Source: JASGMR01 sp963664675 (GTDB lineage Bacteria; Thermotogota; Thermotogae; Petrotogales; Kosmotogaceae). From it: a stretch of DNA of 64,000 nucleotides. The first letter of the stretch is position 1, and the number at the start of each line of letters is the position of its first letter. Below the pieces are notes generated by a model. It was given only the letters and a program-made list of their open reading frames with translations, was not told where the DNA came from and ran no database searches. Location of the stretch: the NCBI GenBank assembly GCA_963664675.2, contig CAXXLB010000014.1, positions 796,364-860,363 of the forward strand, read 5' to 3'. Made by a program: the position numbers and the translations under genes. Shown here piece by piece: positions 35,801 through 45,228 of this stretch.

Positions 35801-36119
35801 CATCATATGTATTTCTTCACTTATCACTTAAAAACTGATTTTTCAGTTTCGAGCTAATGACCCCGAAATATTTTTTGTGTTTTTAGTTAATCAACAAGAA
35901 AATGAAAATATGAATTGCAATGATTACCTTAAAACTCTAATTTATTCATTTGATAAAATAATAAAGAGGCTTATCTCAGTTTTTGTTTAATCTTACTTGA
36001 TTATTAAATTGATAATATTTTAAAGCAACACTAAATTAGTTATAACAGTACATTTCGCTAGATACTATTATTTTCAATATATTTCCCACTTTTCGATTTT
36101 AATTTATAGGGGGAAATAT

Positions 36120-36307
36120 TTATAGATTTTTCTTTTTTCTCATTATAGTTCCAATTATAATAGCAGTGCCTATACATATCCCTAAAACTGAACCCAAGAC
36201 AAGTGAGTTTGCTGCAACTCCAGCTCACATCCAATAGCTATACCAACACATACACCAATTATTATGTTCCTTTTTATAGGGATGTTTTTTTCATCTTTTT
36301 TATCCAT
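36120..36307 (-). pseudogene. Small glycine-zipper membrane protein, frameshifted
   Basis: Too short for most ORF callers. Reading from the ATG at 36307: MDKKDEKNIPIKRNIIIGVC, then VGIAIGC; after one frame slip near 36230 the other frame continues as AGVAANSLVLGSVLGICIG, then TAIIIGTIMRKKKNL and a stop at 36120. Joined, this is a 62-residue protein with two glycine-rich membrane helices and a basic tail. 188 nt is one base short of a whole number of codons, which fits a single-base deletion. Confidence 0.6.
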
Positions 36308-36706
36308 TTATATATCCCCGTTAATAATTCTATATTTTTTTATTTCACTATCTGAAAACCTGTTCTTTTACTACAAACCCTTTCAGATAAAAAATATGTT
36401 TTATAGATTGTATCTTTCAAAAATTATTTAAAGAAATAAACATTCCAAAGGATTTATAAAGGGCAGGGATTTCCATCGAAAAATTTTAATATTACTTGAA
36501 AATAAGAATTTTCAAAGATTTTTCACAGTCAAAAGTTTACAAAGTGGAAAAAGTAGAATCAGAAATTTAGATTATTAACCAGTTATCACTGTCAATTACG
36601 TACAAGGATTTAAAAATGTATTCGAAAACAACTTTTTACACATGTTAAAATGTTATAAATCATAATATTCTAATTCAAGCATGAAGGAAATCAAAGGAGT
36701 ACTAAA

Positions 36707-37138
36707 ATGATTAGAAAAATGAATAAAACAGAATGCGAAATTGAGAACATTATGCAATTATGGCTAAAATCCACTATTAAGGCACATCCTTTCATTTCTG
36801 AAGACTATTGGAACGACAATTATGAACTTATAAAAAATAAATACATTCCTCAAAGCGAGATATATGTGTATCTGGAAGATAAATTAATTTTAGGATTTAT
36901 TAGTGTTTTAAATAGTGAATTTATTGGAGCTGTATTTGTAGATGTAAATAACCAGGGCAAGGGGATTGGGAAAAAACTTATACAACATACAATGGATATC
37001 TATGGCGATCTTACACTGGCAGTTTATAAAGATAATTTACAAGCAGTAAATTTTTACAAACATATTGGATTTAAAGTTATAAGGGAACAATCTAACGAGG
37101 AAACAAACAAGATAGAATATATTATGATTAAACAATAA
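36707..37138 (+). CDS. GNAT-family N-acetyltransferase
   Basis: 143 residues. N-terminal IENIMQLWLKSTIKAHPFISEDYW matches YjaB-like GNAT proteins; motif A is VDVNNQGKGIGKKLI (acetyl-CoA pyrophosphate loop Q-x-x-G-x-G) and motif B is NLQAVNFYKHIGFKV. AAAGGAGT lies 8 nt before the ATG. Transfers acetyl groups to an unknown amine. It stands alone between two copies of a composite hairpin repeat, so it may have come in as a cassette. Confidence 0.87.
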   Translation: MIRKMNKTECEIENIMQLWLKSTIKAHPFISEDYWNDNYELIKNKYIPQSEIYVYLEDKLILGFISVLNSEFIGAVFVDVNNQGKGIGKKLIQHTMDIYGDLTLAVYKDNLQAVNFYKHIGFKVIREQSNEETNKIEYIMIKQ

Positions 37139-37266
37139 AATAATGTGATTAAATCTAAAAGAATTGAATGAAAGGGGAAACGGTGTTTTTCTATCTATAA
37201 CCTACTATATAAAGTGTTTATCTACCTTAGAAGAAAGGTTTAAGAAATAATATAAGGAATAAATTC

Positions 37267-37425
37267 CTTCGAAAATTCTGAATAAATGGTATATGAAATA
37301 TCTTCGTAAAAAAATAGAAGGAGTTCTTCGAAAATGATTAGGGATTTATCTTCGTAAAAAATAAAAGGATTTTCTTCAAAAGAAATGAGGAAGAATATAA
37401 CTTCGTAAAATTGGTTCTTCAATGG
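37267..37425. repeat. 24-25-nt degenerate tandem repeat with CTTCGWAAAA core
   Basis: Core words start at 37267, 37302, 37326, 37350, 37375, 37401 and 37417; from 37302 on the spacing is 24, 24, 25, 26 and 16 nt. Alternating forms are CTTCGAAAAT and CTTCGTAAAA. A 60-codon open frame on the - strand here encodes only this repeat and is not taken as a gene. Confidence 0.65.
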
Positions 37426-37437
37426 TACATTGAGGAA
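37415..37437. repeat. Short hairpin
   Basis: TTCTTCAATG / CATTGAGGAA with a 3-nt loop; 10 pairs including one G-U. Directly before hairpin repeat copy 2. Confidence 0.6.
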
Positions 37438-37457
37438 TCATAACATTTTAGTAAGTT

Positions 37458-37488
37458 GAAGAATCACAAAGAACGGTGATTATTCTTC
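37458..37488. repeat. Hairpin repeat, copy 2
   Basis: GAAGAATCAC / GTGATTATTCTTC around the same AAAGAAC loop. Compared with copy 1 the stem pair T-A has become C-G on both sides (CAT/ATG to CAC/GTG), a compensatory change that keeps the stem. Confidence 0.7.
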
Positions 37489-37498
37489 ATAGAAGCAA

Positions 37499-37560
37499 AG
37501 TAATTTTAAGCGATTTTGCTTGGCCGAATAATTATAAAGTACAATGATTATTCTTCATTA
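37499..37560. repeat. Hairpin repeat, copy 3
   Basis: GAATAATTAT / ATGATTATTC (37526-37535 / 37544-37553) with an AAAGTACA loop, one G-U pair; upstream AGTAATTTTAAGCGATTTTG aligns with copy 1. No gene in 37139-37734 apart from these repeats. Confidence 0.7.
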
Positions 37561-37734
37561 GCTTCGTTAGAATCTTCTTGTTTGCATTTATGGTGTCGTA
37601 TTTATTGAAAAAAATTACTTTTGAGAATTATTTCCTATATATTTAATATTTTAAAAAGGGTATAATGAATGAACAGTTTATATGTTAGTAATCGCTTTAC
37701 TTGATTCAAAAAATTTAATTAACGAGGTGAATTT

Positions 37735-39012
37735 ATGAAAAGACTTGGGTTAACCCTTGTCCTAATAGCTTTATTGTCTATGGTGGTATTTGCAAGGTCT
37801 TCAGAAAGTAACGAACCGCTTCCTTTATGGGAAAATGATTCAGCGCATGATACAGATAGGATTGTTGTTATGAGTGACCTTCATCTAGGTGTGGATGACA
37901 GCTTTTCCGAAACAGTACAAAACAAAGATCTTATTATAGAGTTTCTGGAAAGACTCATTTTAAGTGATATTGACGAACTTGTTATTGCAGGTGATCTCTT
38001 AGACCAGTGGTTTATACCTATTACGTATCCTGATTTTACCGATTTGGGGGCATTCTTCGATAAGGTTGCTGAGAATAACGCTTCAATTATGACAGCTTTT
38101 GAAAAAGTTATTCAAAGTGGCATTAAAGTATCCTATGTTCCAGGTAATCATGACCTTCTTTTGGACGAAGAAACGCTTGCAAAAATCCTTCCGGGGATTT
38201 TCCAGTATCGTGACACGAATGGTTTAGGAACATATCGCACAGGTGTACGATCCGAAATTGTCATCGAACACAGTCATCGATATGACTCTTTCTGCGCTCC
38301 TGATGAGCTTTCCAACAAAGAAATAACCGGTGATTTTCCTTCATTTTTACCTCCAGGTTATTTTTTCACTAGAATAGCGGCTACCTTTGTTTCTGAAGGG
38401 AAAACAGCTCCAAAACAAAACCTTCCTCAGATTGAACCTCCTTCAAAAGAAAATGTAGATCAAACTGGTGCTTATGCCTATTATAATGTATGGATGTGGA
38501 CTATGACAAACTTTCCAATCAAAGCCGGTTTAGATGAAAAAGTCATATACTGTGGTGTAAATGGATACGATGAAAGTTTTTCCCAGAGTGATTTAATCCC
38601 TACAGTCAAGGATGACGGATCGATAAGTGCAATTTTGTATGCAAATGGTCAAAGACGTTGGGATGAAGTTCAGGAATTAAACAATGTGACCATTAAGAAT
38701 TCTTATGCCACAGCTACTGCAGGCGGACTTGATCATACTTTCGCTGATCAACAGGCTGTTAAGCAGTATTTTGATATCGATCCAACTATTGATGTGGTTG
38801 TTTTTGGACACACACACGTACCGGTTATCAATCGATTTCAAAAAGGCTATGACAAAGAAAAAGTATATGCCAATAGTGGAACTTGGATTGACGAAAACCC
38901 GAGTGGTCCGGATAGGTGTTTTGTGGTTATCGAATCAGGTGAACAGTCAACAGTTGTTCGTCTTATGGTTTATAATGTGGATGGAACTATAAGTAATACT
39001 GAATCTGATTAA
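37735..39012 (+). CDS. Secreted calcineurin-like metallophosphoesterase
   Basis: 425 residues. Signal peptide MKRLGLTLVLIALLSMVVFA with a Thermotogota-like cleavage region and no lipobox. All metal motifs are present: DLH (about 48-50), GDLLDQW (about 85), GNHD (about 136), EHSHRYD (about 179) and GHTHVP (about 359). The long insert between residues 185 and 300 could be a substrate lid. Works outside the membrane on phosphate mono- or diesters. GAGGTG precedes the ATG. Confidence 0.88.
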   Translation: MKRLGLTLVLIALLSMVVFARSSESNEPLPLWENDSAHDTDRIVVMSDLHLGVDDSFSETVQNKDLIIEFLERLILSDIDELVIAGDLLDQWFIPITYPDFTDLGAFFDKVAENNASIMTAFEKVIQSGIKVSYVPGNHDLLLDEETLAKILPGIFQYRDTNGLGTYRTGVRSEIVIEHSHRYDSFCAPDELSNKEITGDFPSFLPPGYFFTRIAATFVSEGKTAPKQNLPQIEPPSKENVDQTGAYAYYNVWMWTMTNFPIKAGLDEKVIYCGVNGYDESFSQSDLIPTVKDDGSISAILYANGQRRWDEVQELNNVTIKNSYATATAGGLDHTFADQQAVKQYFDIDPTIDVVVFGHTHVPVINRFQKGYDKEKVYANSGTWIDENPSGPDRCFVVIESGEQSTVVRLMVYNVDGTISNTESD

Positions 39013-39089
39013 TATTTACGCATATGTTTTTGTCAATCGAAAAATGAGCCAAATGTTCATCGAAAAGTGAGCCACTTGAGTAAAAAAAA

Positions 39090-39848
39090 TTAAGTTTTAA
39101 AAGAACTAATCCAATCACGAGTTTCTTTCAATCTATAACTGTTGCCATTCATATTAATCATAAAAGCTTTGTGAGTTAATCTGTCAACCATAGCGGCTGT
39201 TAAAACTGGGTCCGAAAATATTTCTTCCCATCTGTCAAAGGAAAGATTCGTAGTTATTATTGTGGACTTTCTGGCTGTTCTTAAAGACAGATTAGTGAAA
39301 AGTAATTCTGCTCCTTCTTTGTCAAAAGAGATATAACCCAGTTCATCACAAATAACCAAATCATATTTTTCAAATCTGCTTTGAAAATTTCTTAAAGTTC
39401 TGTTCGACTTCGTTTCTTTGAGTTGTACTATGAGTGATGGGACACTGGTAAAGAACACTTTATATCCATTCATACATGCTTTAATTCCAAGTCCAATTGC
39501 AATGTGTGTCTTTCCCGTTCCTGCATTTCCTGAAAGAATGATATTCTGTCCTCTTTCAATGAATTCCAGACTTTTCAATTTACCCAGTTTTCCTTTAGCA
39601 TCCTGTGGTAAATATTCTACTTTTAAATCTTCTAAATATTTTTTCTCTGAAAAATGAGCCAGTCTCAGTCTTCTCTTTTTCGCATCTTCTTCTCTGTTTT
39701 GAACTTCAATCTCCAGAAGTTCTTTGAGATAATCCAGATAATTGTATTGTTCCTCATGTGCAATTTTTGTTATGTTTATGAAATTTCTTCTTATATGAGG
39801 TAATCTGAGCTTTTTAGTCATTTCCAATATTTCATTTTCTATATTCAC
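39090..39848 (-). CDS. istB: IS21 helper ATPase IstB
   Basis: 252 residues, AAA+ ATPase: Walker A GNAGTGKTH, Walker B DLVICDELGY, sensor STIITTNLSF. Assists IstA in target DNA complex formation. Its ATG overlaps the istA stop (ATGA). Confidence 0.95.
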   Translation of the reverse strand: MNIENEILEMTKKLRLPHIRRNFINITKIAHEEQYNYLDYLKELLEIEVQNREEDAKKRRLRLAHFSEKKYLEDLKVEYLPQDAKGKLGKLKSLEFIERGQNIILSGNAGTGKTHIAIGLGIKACMNGYKVFFTSVPSLIVQLKETKSNRTLRNFQSRFEKYDLVICDELGYISFDKEGAELLFTNLSLRTARKSTIITTNLSFDRWEEIFSDPVLTAAMVDRLTHKAFMINMNGNSYRLKETRDWISSFKT

Positions 39849-41383
39849 AGGACCATCTCACTCAACTGCTTCAGATGTTTTCTGGATATTTCTTCAATTG
39901 TACTTTCCTTTATCTTTGTATATTGCTTTCTCTGACAAATCATTAATATTTTATCCTTGGTTATTTCTGTATGACCTTTGTTTTCCAATTCGTTAATAAT
40001 GCTTTCCACTTTATCCACAGAGATGTTTTCCCTGTACATGAATTGAAGTAAGTCAATGAATTCTTTTTCTTTTTTGGTGAAATAATTTATATAGATGTTT
40101 TTAAGAAGTGTGTTTAACTGGTCCAATGCCATTGATCCTGCAATAGCACCAGGTTTTTTCCTCAATGTCAGGAGATAATGATCTATGTTCATTTTCCATT
40201 CTGAAAATCCATAGCATCTTTCGTGCCTTGCAATTATTTTGTTTGTTTTTATATCATATACTATTATTCTTTTCGGATATAATTTAACAGAAACAGCTTT
40301 CTGTGAATATTTTTCCGGAACGGAGTAATGGTTGGTATCTATGGTGATTGTGGAATATTTATCCACTTTAGAGTATCTCATATCTCCAACTTCGAGTTCA
40401 GGTGGTTTCTTTGCAAACTTTTCCTTTTCTTCTCCGTATCTGATTTCTTTTTTCATATTCAATTCATTGAGTCTGTTGTTCAAATAGTTCTGAGCTTCTT
40501 CTAAGGTTGCGAATTCTATTCTGTGTGAGAATACTTTTCTTTTTATTATTTCAACTCCCCTTTCTACATGACCCTTCTCATTAGGTTTTCTGATATTGCA
40601 GAATCTCGGTTGGAAAAGATAATAGGCGGAAAGTTTTAAAAGAGCTTCGGTTGGTTCCTTTTCTTCTCCTGCAACTCTTTTTACAGCTACTTTCATGTTG
40701 TCATATACTATTTCCTTTGTTACCCCTTCTATGTGTTCAAAAAAGTCAACGTGAGACTGTATGAAGCTCTCTGTATTTTGTTTGTAGTATAGCTGTGAAT
40801 AATAATGACCACTGTAAGCCAGAACAAAAACAGCACCCTGTATCTTTTTCATTTTTCCACCAATGATTAATTTAATATCTCCCCAGTCGAACTCAACTGT
40901 GTTTCCTGGCTCATATATCTGTTTTACAAATGCTTCCTTTTTTATATCCTGAAGTTCTCTTATATATTTTCTGACAGTGGAATAGCTGATATCATAATTT
41001 CTTTCTCTGAGTTCTTCGTAAATATCTATTATTTTCATCTTTTGTTTTCTCAGTCCCATTTTTTCTCTTTCTTTGTTTATCTTGAGTTTTTCTTTTATGA
41101 ATTCTTCAATTTCATTTTTCATCTTTGGTTTGTATACATTTTCTCTTACATACTTTGGTTTGTTTATTATTTCATCTATTAATTCCTGTTTCTCAAATTC
41201 TTTTATGTTTTTCTTTTCAATTTCTTTCTTTGCTTTATAATATTCATCTATATATTTTTTAACTGTATTTCTACTTATTCCCAATTCTCTGGATATTTTT
41301 CTTTGTGATTTCCCTTCTTGTATTATCCCAATTATTATCTTTTGCTTTTCCACCATATTTATCATCCTTTCTTTTACCTCCAT
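39845..41383 (-). CDS. istA: IS21 transposase IstA
   Basis: 512 residues. Helix-turn-helix SQRKISRELGISRNTVKKYI near the N-terminus; DDE core with VEFDWGDIK, VYDNMKVAV and GHVERGVEI; C-terminal beta-barrel with NHYSVPEKY. Intact catalytic triad. ATG at 41383 or the internal MVEKQK start about 9 codons later. Confidence 0.94.
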   Translation of the reverse strand: MEVKERMINMVEKQKIIIGIIQEGKSQRKISRELGISRNTVKKYIDEYYKAKKEIEKKNIKEFEKQELIDEIINKPKYVRENVYKPKMKNEIEEFIKEKLKINKEREKMGLRKQKMKIIDIYEELRERNYDISYSTVRKYIRELQDIKKEAFVKQIYEPGNTVEFDWGDIKLIIGGKMKKIQGAVFVLAYSGHYYSQLYYKQNTESFIQSHVDFFEHIEGVTKEIVYDNMKVAVKRVAGEEKEPTEALLKLSAYYLFQPRFCNIRKPNEKGHVERGVEIIKRKVFSHRIEFATLEEAQNYLNNRLNELNMKKEIRYGEEKEKFAKKPPELEVGDMRYSKVDKYSTITIDTNHYSVPEKYSQKAVSVKLYPKRIIVYDIKTNKIIARHERCYGFSEWKMNIDHYLLTLRKKPGAIAGSMALDQLNTLLKNIYINYFTKKEKEFIDLLQFMYRENISVDKVESIINELENKGHTEITKDKILMICQRKQYTKIKESTIEEISRKHLKQLSEMVL

Positions 41384-41624
41384 ATATTTATATATGAAGG
41401 TTTCTTATTTTACTGGCTCACTTTTCGATAAACATTGTGGCTCTCTTTTACTTTAACATTTACACGCATAATCATGGTTTTAAAAAAGGAAAATATTTAA
41501 AACCATTAAGTTATAGAAGTAATTACCTTTGGAAAAGATTGATTAGCTCCTTTGCAATGAATGTAGGCAGATTCTAGTTTATTTATAATATAAGAACAAA
41601 ATTTATTTAAAAATTCTTACGAGG

Positions 41625-41650
41625 GGGGACAAACCTGAAGGTATGTCCCC
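41625..41650. terminator. Hairpin before the PAS/HD-GYP gene end
   Basis: GGGGACA-A-ACCT-GA-AGGT-A-TGTCCCC, 11 paired bases with one A-A mismatch, followed on the + strand by CTTTATC. On the - strand it lies 50 nt past the stop of the HD-GYP gene without a T run. Terminator or REP-type element; the rest of 41464-41702 shows nothing. Confidence 0.5.
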
Positions 41651-41702
41651 TTTATCTATTACCAATATCCAGCAACCAGTAACTAACAACTATTTTGAGC
41701 AA

Positions 41703-43470
41703 TCACCATTTTGAGATAAATTCAAATCCGTTATTGAATAATTCAAGGCAGGCTTCAACGATTTCTTCATTGTATAGGATTCCAGAATTTTTCTTTATTT
41801 CTTCAAATGCTGCTTCTATTCCAAGAGCGGGTCTATATAGTCTGTGTGAACTTATTGCTTCCACAACATCGACAACTGCTATTATCTTAGAACCAAAATA
41901 GATTTTGTCTCCTTTTAATCCATTTGGATATCCGCTTCCATCATTTCTTTCATGATGCTGTAGAATGTAGTCCGCTACTGGTAATTCAAATCTAAGTTCC
42001 TTAAGTAATTTGTATCCATTTTGAGAGTGTTCCTTTATCATTTCGAATTCAAGTCTTGTTAATTTGGTAGATTTGTTTAATATTTCAGAAGGAATGTATA
42101 TTTTCCCTATATCATGAAGCAGTGCTGCAACCCTTTCCTGATGACCTGAAGTGTAAGGGTCCCTTAATTCAACTACTTTAACGAGGGTTTCTATAAAGAG
42201 TTCATAATTCATTTTTGCATTTGCAAAGGATTCTTTAAGGTCTTTTAGAATTTTATTTTTTTCGGAGATGTTTCTAACAATGCAAATAAGTCCTCCAGCT
42301 TTCAATGCAATCAGAGAAATCTCCTGAGGGAATAAGCTTCCATCTTTCTTTTTACCCATAGATTCGCCCTTCCAGAATCCATTTCTTTCAAATTCAGGCA
42401 TTATTCTGTTTTCAAAATCCTGCAATTCTTTTTCTCGGTAAAGTGTTTCCCATGATTTCCCCAATAATTCTTCATATGAATCGTATCCATAGATTTTTGC
42501 ATGAGCTTCATTTAAAAATATATAATTTTGATTTTTATCTAATATCGCTATTCCATCAATGGAGTTTTCAGTCGCTGTTTTCAGATTAATTAAAGCTCTT
42601 TCGTCTTGCATTTTCTTTGTTATGTCAGTCATAAAAGCAAGAATCTTTTCCTTTTCAATTTTAACTGCTTTAATATCTACATATTTCTTTTCTCCGTTTT
42701 TAATAAGAAATCTCAGTACTCCCTTTGCATTTCCATAGATTTTCATGGAAGTAATCATTTCTTTGTTTTTTGCGACATCTTCTTCGAAAACTAATTCGTT
42801 TACGCTCATTTTTGATAATTCTTCTGAAGAATATCCGGTCATAGAACAAAATATGGGATTAGTTTCTAAATGATTTCCCTCTAAATCTACAACAATGATG
42901 CCAATGGGAGCTTTTTCTACATAGCTCCTGAATTTCTTTTCGCTTTTTCTTAGTTGATCCTCAGTTATATGCTTGAAGGTTACATTCGGTAAAAACAGTA
43001 ACAAATCTTTTGTGCTGAGGTGAATACGAAGAAACTAAAAAGTATTCTCCAAATGATTCAGAATAATTTTCAAAGATTGTCGGTTTCCCGGTCATTGTGA
43101 CCTTTCCATATTTATCTATCCAGTATTTCTCGGTTTGTGGCAACACTTCTAACACAGTTTTTCCAATTAAATCTTCTCTTTTTAATCCTGTATATTCTTC
43201 GAATTTCTCATTGACGCCAAGAAATATATAATCTACGACTTCTCCTTTGTCATTCAGTACCACTTCACGTAATGCAAAAGCCTGATTCATTTGTGTAATT
43301 AAAGATTTGTATTCTCTTTCTTTTTTTATAACTTTTTCTGAATTTTTTTTACTGCTTTTTTGAGAAATTTGGAAAAATGGAGAACAATTTATAATATAAC
43401 AATCGCCTAATACAAAAAATAAGATCAGATGTTGTTTCATATTTGCTTCAAATATTTTAAAAACAGTCAA
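41703..43470 (-). pseudogene. PAS-PAS-PAS-HD-GYP signalling protein, frameshifted and with a deleted helix
   Basis: Two overlapping frames make one protein. The first (to 42961) has a PAS domain with VNEKFEEYTGLKREDLIG and ends TVFTECNLQAYN; the second (from 43004) resumes as NVTFKHITEDQLRKSEKKF, then PAS domains with GIIVVDLEGNHLETNP and GIAILDKNQNYIFLN, and HD-GYP (HDIGK, HHERNDGSGYP). One extra base near 42985 (GAATG for GATG) breaks the frame. In HD-GYP, GHQERVA runs straight into ALLHDIGK, so some 26 residues of a helix are missing. HD-GYP enzymes degrade cyclic-di-GMP; this copy should be inactive. The N-terminal start is uncertain. Confidence 0.8.
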
Positions 43471-43608
43471 TCACAGCCTTTACTAACTATCTTATTTTCC
43501 ATAAAAAATAAATTTTCAAAAATCGAAAATTGAATGACAGGAAACACATACTAATTAAATGTTATTTCAGTAAAGATATGCTATATTAACGTATAGAGTT
43601 TTAGCGAA

Positions 43609-45228
43609 TTGTCTTCTTATTTTCTTATTCGACAAAAATTGAAAGTGAAGAGTTATTTTTCTTATAATAAATCAAAAATATTATTTGTAATAATTTTTAT
43701 AATACTGGAAAGCATCTCACCTTCACTCGTATTATTCATACAACAGAACATAGTCGATGAGATAACAAAGGGAATGTTTGCTTTAAAATACCCGTTAATT
43801 CTTTTGATAATAATATTAGTGATAACCTTCACTAAACTTTTGAATTCGAATCTTACTCAAACCTTACTTGAAAATATAAAAAAAAATATTTTAAATGATA
43901 CAGCAGAAGGGTATCTGAAAATAAATTCTCTCAGTTTTGAAAAACCCGAAACCGATATACATATACTGGTAAATCAAAATATAGAATCAATAATGAAAAA
44001 TTATTTTGGCTCCTGTTTTTCCTTTGTATCGACTATTTTCATAGCTCTGGCGTCATATTTCTATGTATTTTATATAAATAAAATAATAGCGTTTGTTTCC
44101 ATAATATTCATGGCTGTTAATTTGATGATAAATATGTACGGAGGTAAAAAATTATCTTCTATAAACTCAGAAAATGCCACTGCAAATTCTTCCTTTATGA
44201 AATTCATAAACAATTATATAAAAAATTTCCATACGATAAAATCGATGAAAATGGAGAAAGTCGTAAAAAATAAATTTGAAACCAAAAACGAAGAGTACTC
44301 CGGAAATTATCTGAAACTAAAAAACAGATTATCGAATTTTAACACATTCAATGCCGTTTTTTATGCGTTTCAGAAATTGACTGTGATAATATTGGGTGCT
44401 TACTTTTTCTCAAAAAACATAATAAGCCCCGGTGAGCTTATTTCTACCATTTTTCTCTCCTCTTTTCTGAGTTCACCTTTGATAAAATTGAGTGGCGATA
44501 TTCTGAATATTAAGTCCACAGAAGGCTTCAGAAATGAAATAGAAGGAATAATAAATTATAAATTGCAAAACGAAAATTCTGAAATTTCTGCTGAAAATGA
44601 AAAGGAATTTAAATTTTTCACAGATTCCATATCTTACGCAGAAAAAGAAGTGATAGAAAAAACTGAAATAACGTTCGAATACGGGAAAAAATATTTAATA
44701 CTCGGTAAAAATGGAAAAGGTAAATCCACACTTATGAAAAAGCTGGTCCTCTCTCTGTTCTTTTCGAAATTAAAAGAAAGAACCGGATTTGTGCAGCAGG
44801 ATGAATCACTGTTGAAAGGAAGTCTGTATGAAAACATCTCATTTTTTGGAAATAATGATGAAAAGGAAATAAATAAATTACTGAAATTTTTTGACATAAA
44901 CATAAATACCGATTATTCTGTTGATCCTGAAAAAAGGAATCTTTCAAAGGGGCAGATCCAGAGAATATTACTGATAAGGCAACTGATCAATGAGAAAAAT
45001 ATACTGCTTTTTGATGAGACATTCACAGGGCTGGACAGCAAGAACGAAGAAAAAGTACTCGATTATCTTTTGAAAGACAGAAATCTTACAATAATAATGT
45101 CTTCTCATAAAATTAAAAAAGAAGAACTCGCGAAGTTCGATGTAATTCTTTTCATAAAAAACAAAAAAATTCTTAAAGGCGAAATGAGTCTCGCAAAGGA
45201 GAATTTGTATGAAGAATATATGGAATGA
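43609..45228 (+). CDS. ABC exporter subunit A (membrane domain fused to ATPase)
   Basis: 539 residues: type I exporter membrane domain with about six helices (residues 20-300), then an ATPase with Walker A GKNGKGKST (about 366), signature LSKGQIQR (about 445), Walker B ILLFDET (about 466), H-loop SSHK. The coded start is TTG without a good ribosome site; a GTG 12 codons on is possible. Overlaps subunit B by 20 nt, so the two form a heterodimer. Substrate (peptide, lipid, drug) not evident; no peptide precursor or protease domain nearby. Confidence 0.85.
   Translation: MSSYFLIRQKLKVKSYFSYNKSKILFVIIFIILESISPSLVLFIQQNIVDEITKGMFALKYPLILLIIILVITFTKLLNSNLTQTLLENIKKNILNDTAEGYLKINSLSFEKPETDIHILVNQNIESIMKNYFGSCFSFVSTIFIALASYFYVFYINKIIAFVSIIFMAVNLMINMYGGKKLSSINSENATANSSFMKFINNYIKNFHTIKSMKMEKVVKNKFETKNEEYSGNYLKLKNRLSNFNTFNAVFYAFQKLTVIILGAYFFSKNIISPGELISTIFLSSFLSSPLIKLSGDILNIKSTEGFRNEIEGIINYKLQNENSEISAENEKEFKFFTDSISYAEKEVIEKTEITFEYGKKYLILGKNGKGKSTLMKKLVLSLFFSKLKERTGFVQQDESLLKGSLYENISFFGNNDEKEINKLLKFFDININTDYSVDPEKRNLSKGQIQRILLIRQLINEKNILLFDETFTGLDSKNEEKVLDYLLKDRNLTIIMSSHKIKKEELAKFDVILFIKNKKILKGEMSLAKENLYEEYME

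Larger units (their letters stand above)
39025..41463 (-). mobile_element. IS21-family insertion sequence
   Basis: istA and istB in - orientation between terminal inverted repeats that share ATCGAAAAGTGAGCCA and an inner/outer GAGCCA copy (left 39025-39076, right 41405-41463). A matching 7-bp ACGCATA occurs at 39018-39024 and 41464-41470, the likely target duplication (IS21 makes 4-8 bp). Right after the phosphoesterase stop; that gene is intact. Confidence 0.85.

Noticed and set aside
37240..37422. 60-residue open frame on the - strand
   Set aside because: It is a translation of the CTTCGWAAAA tandem repeat, with no ribosome site.
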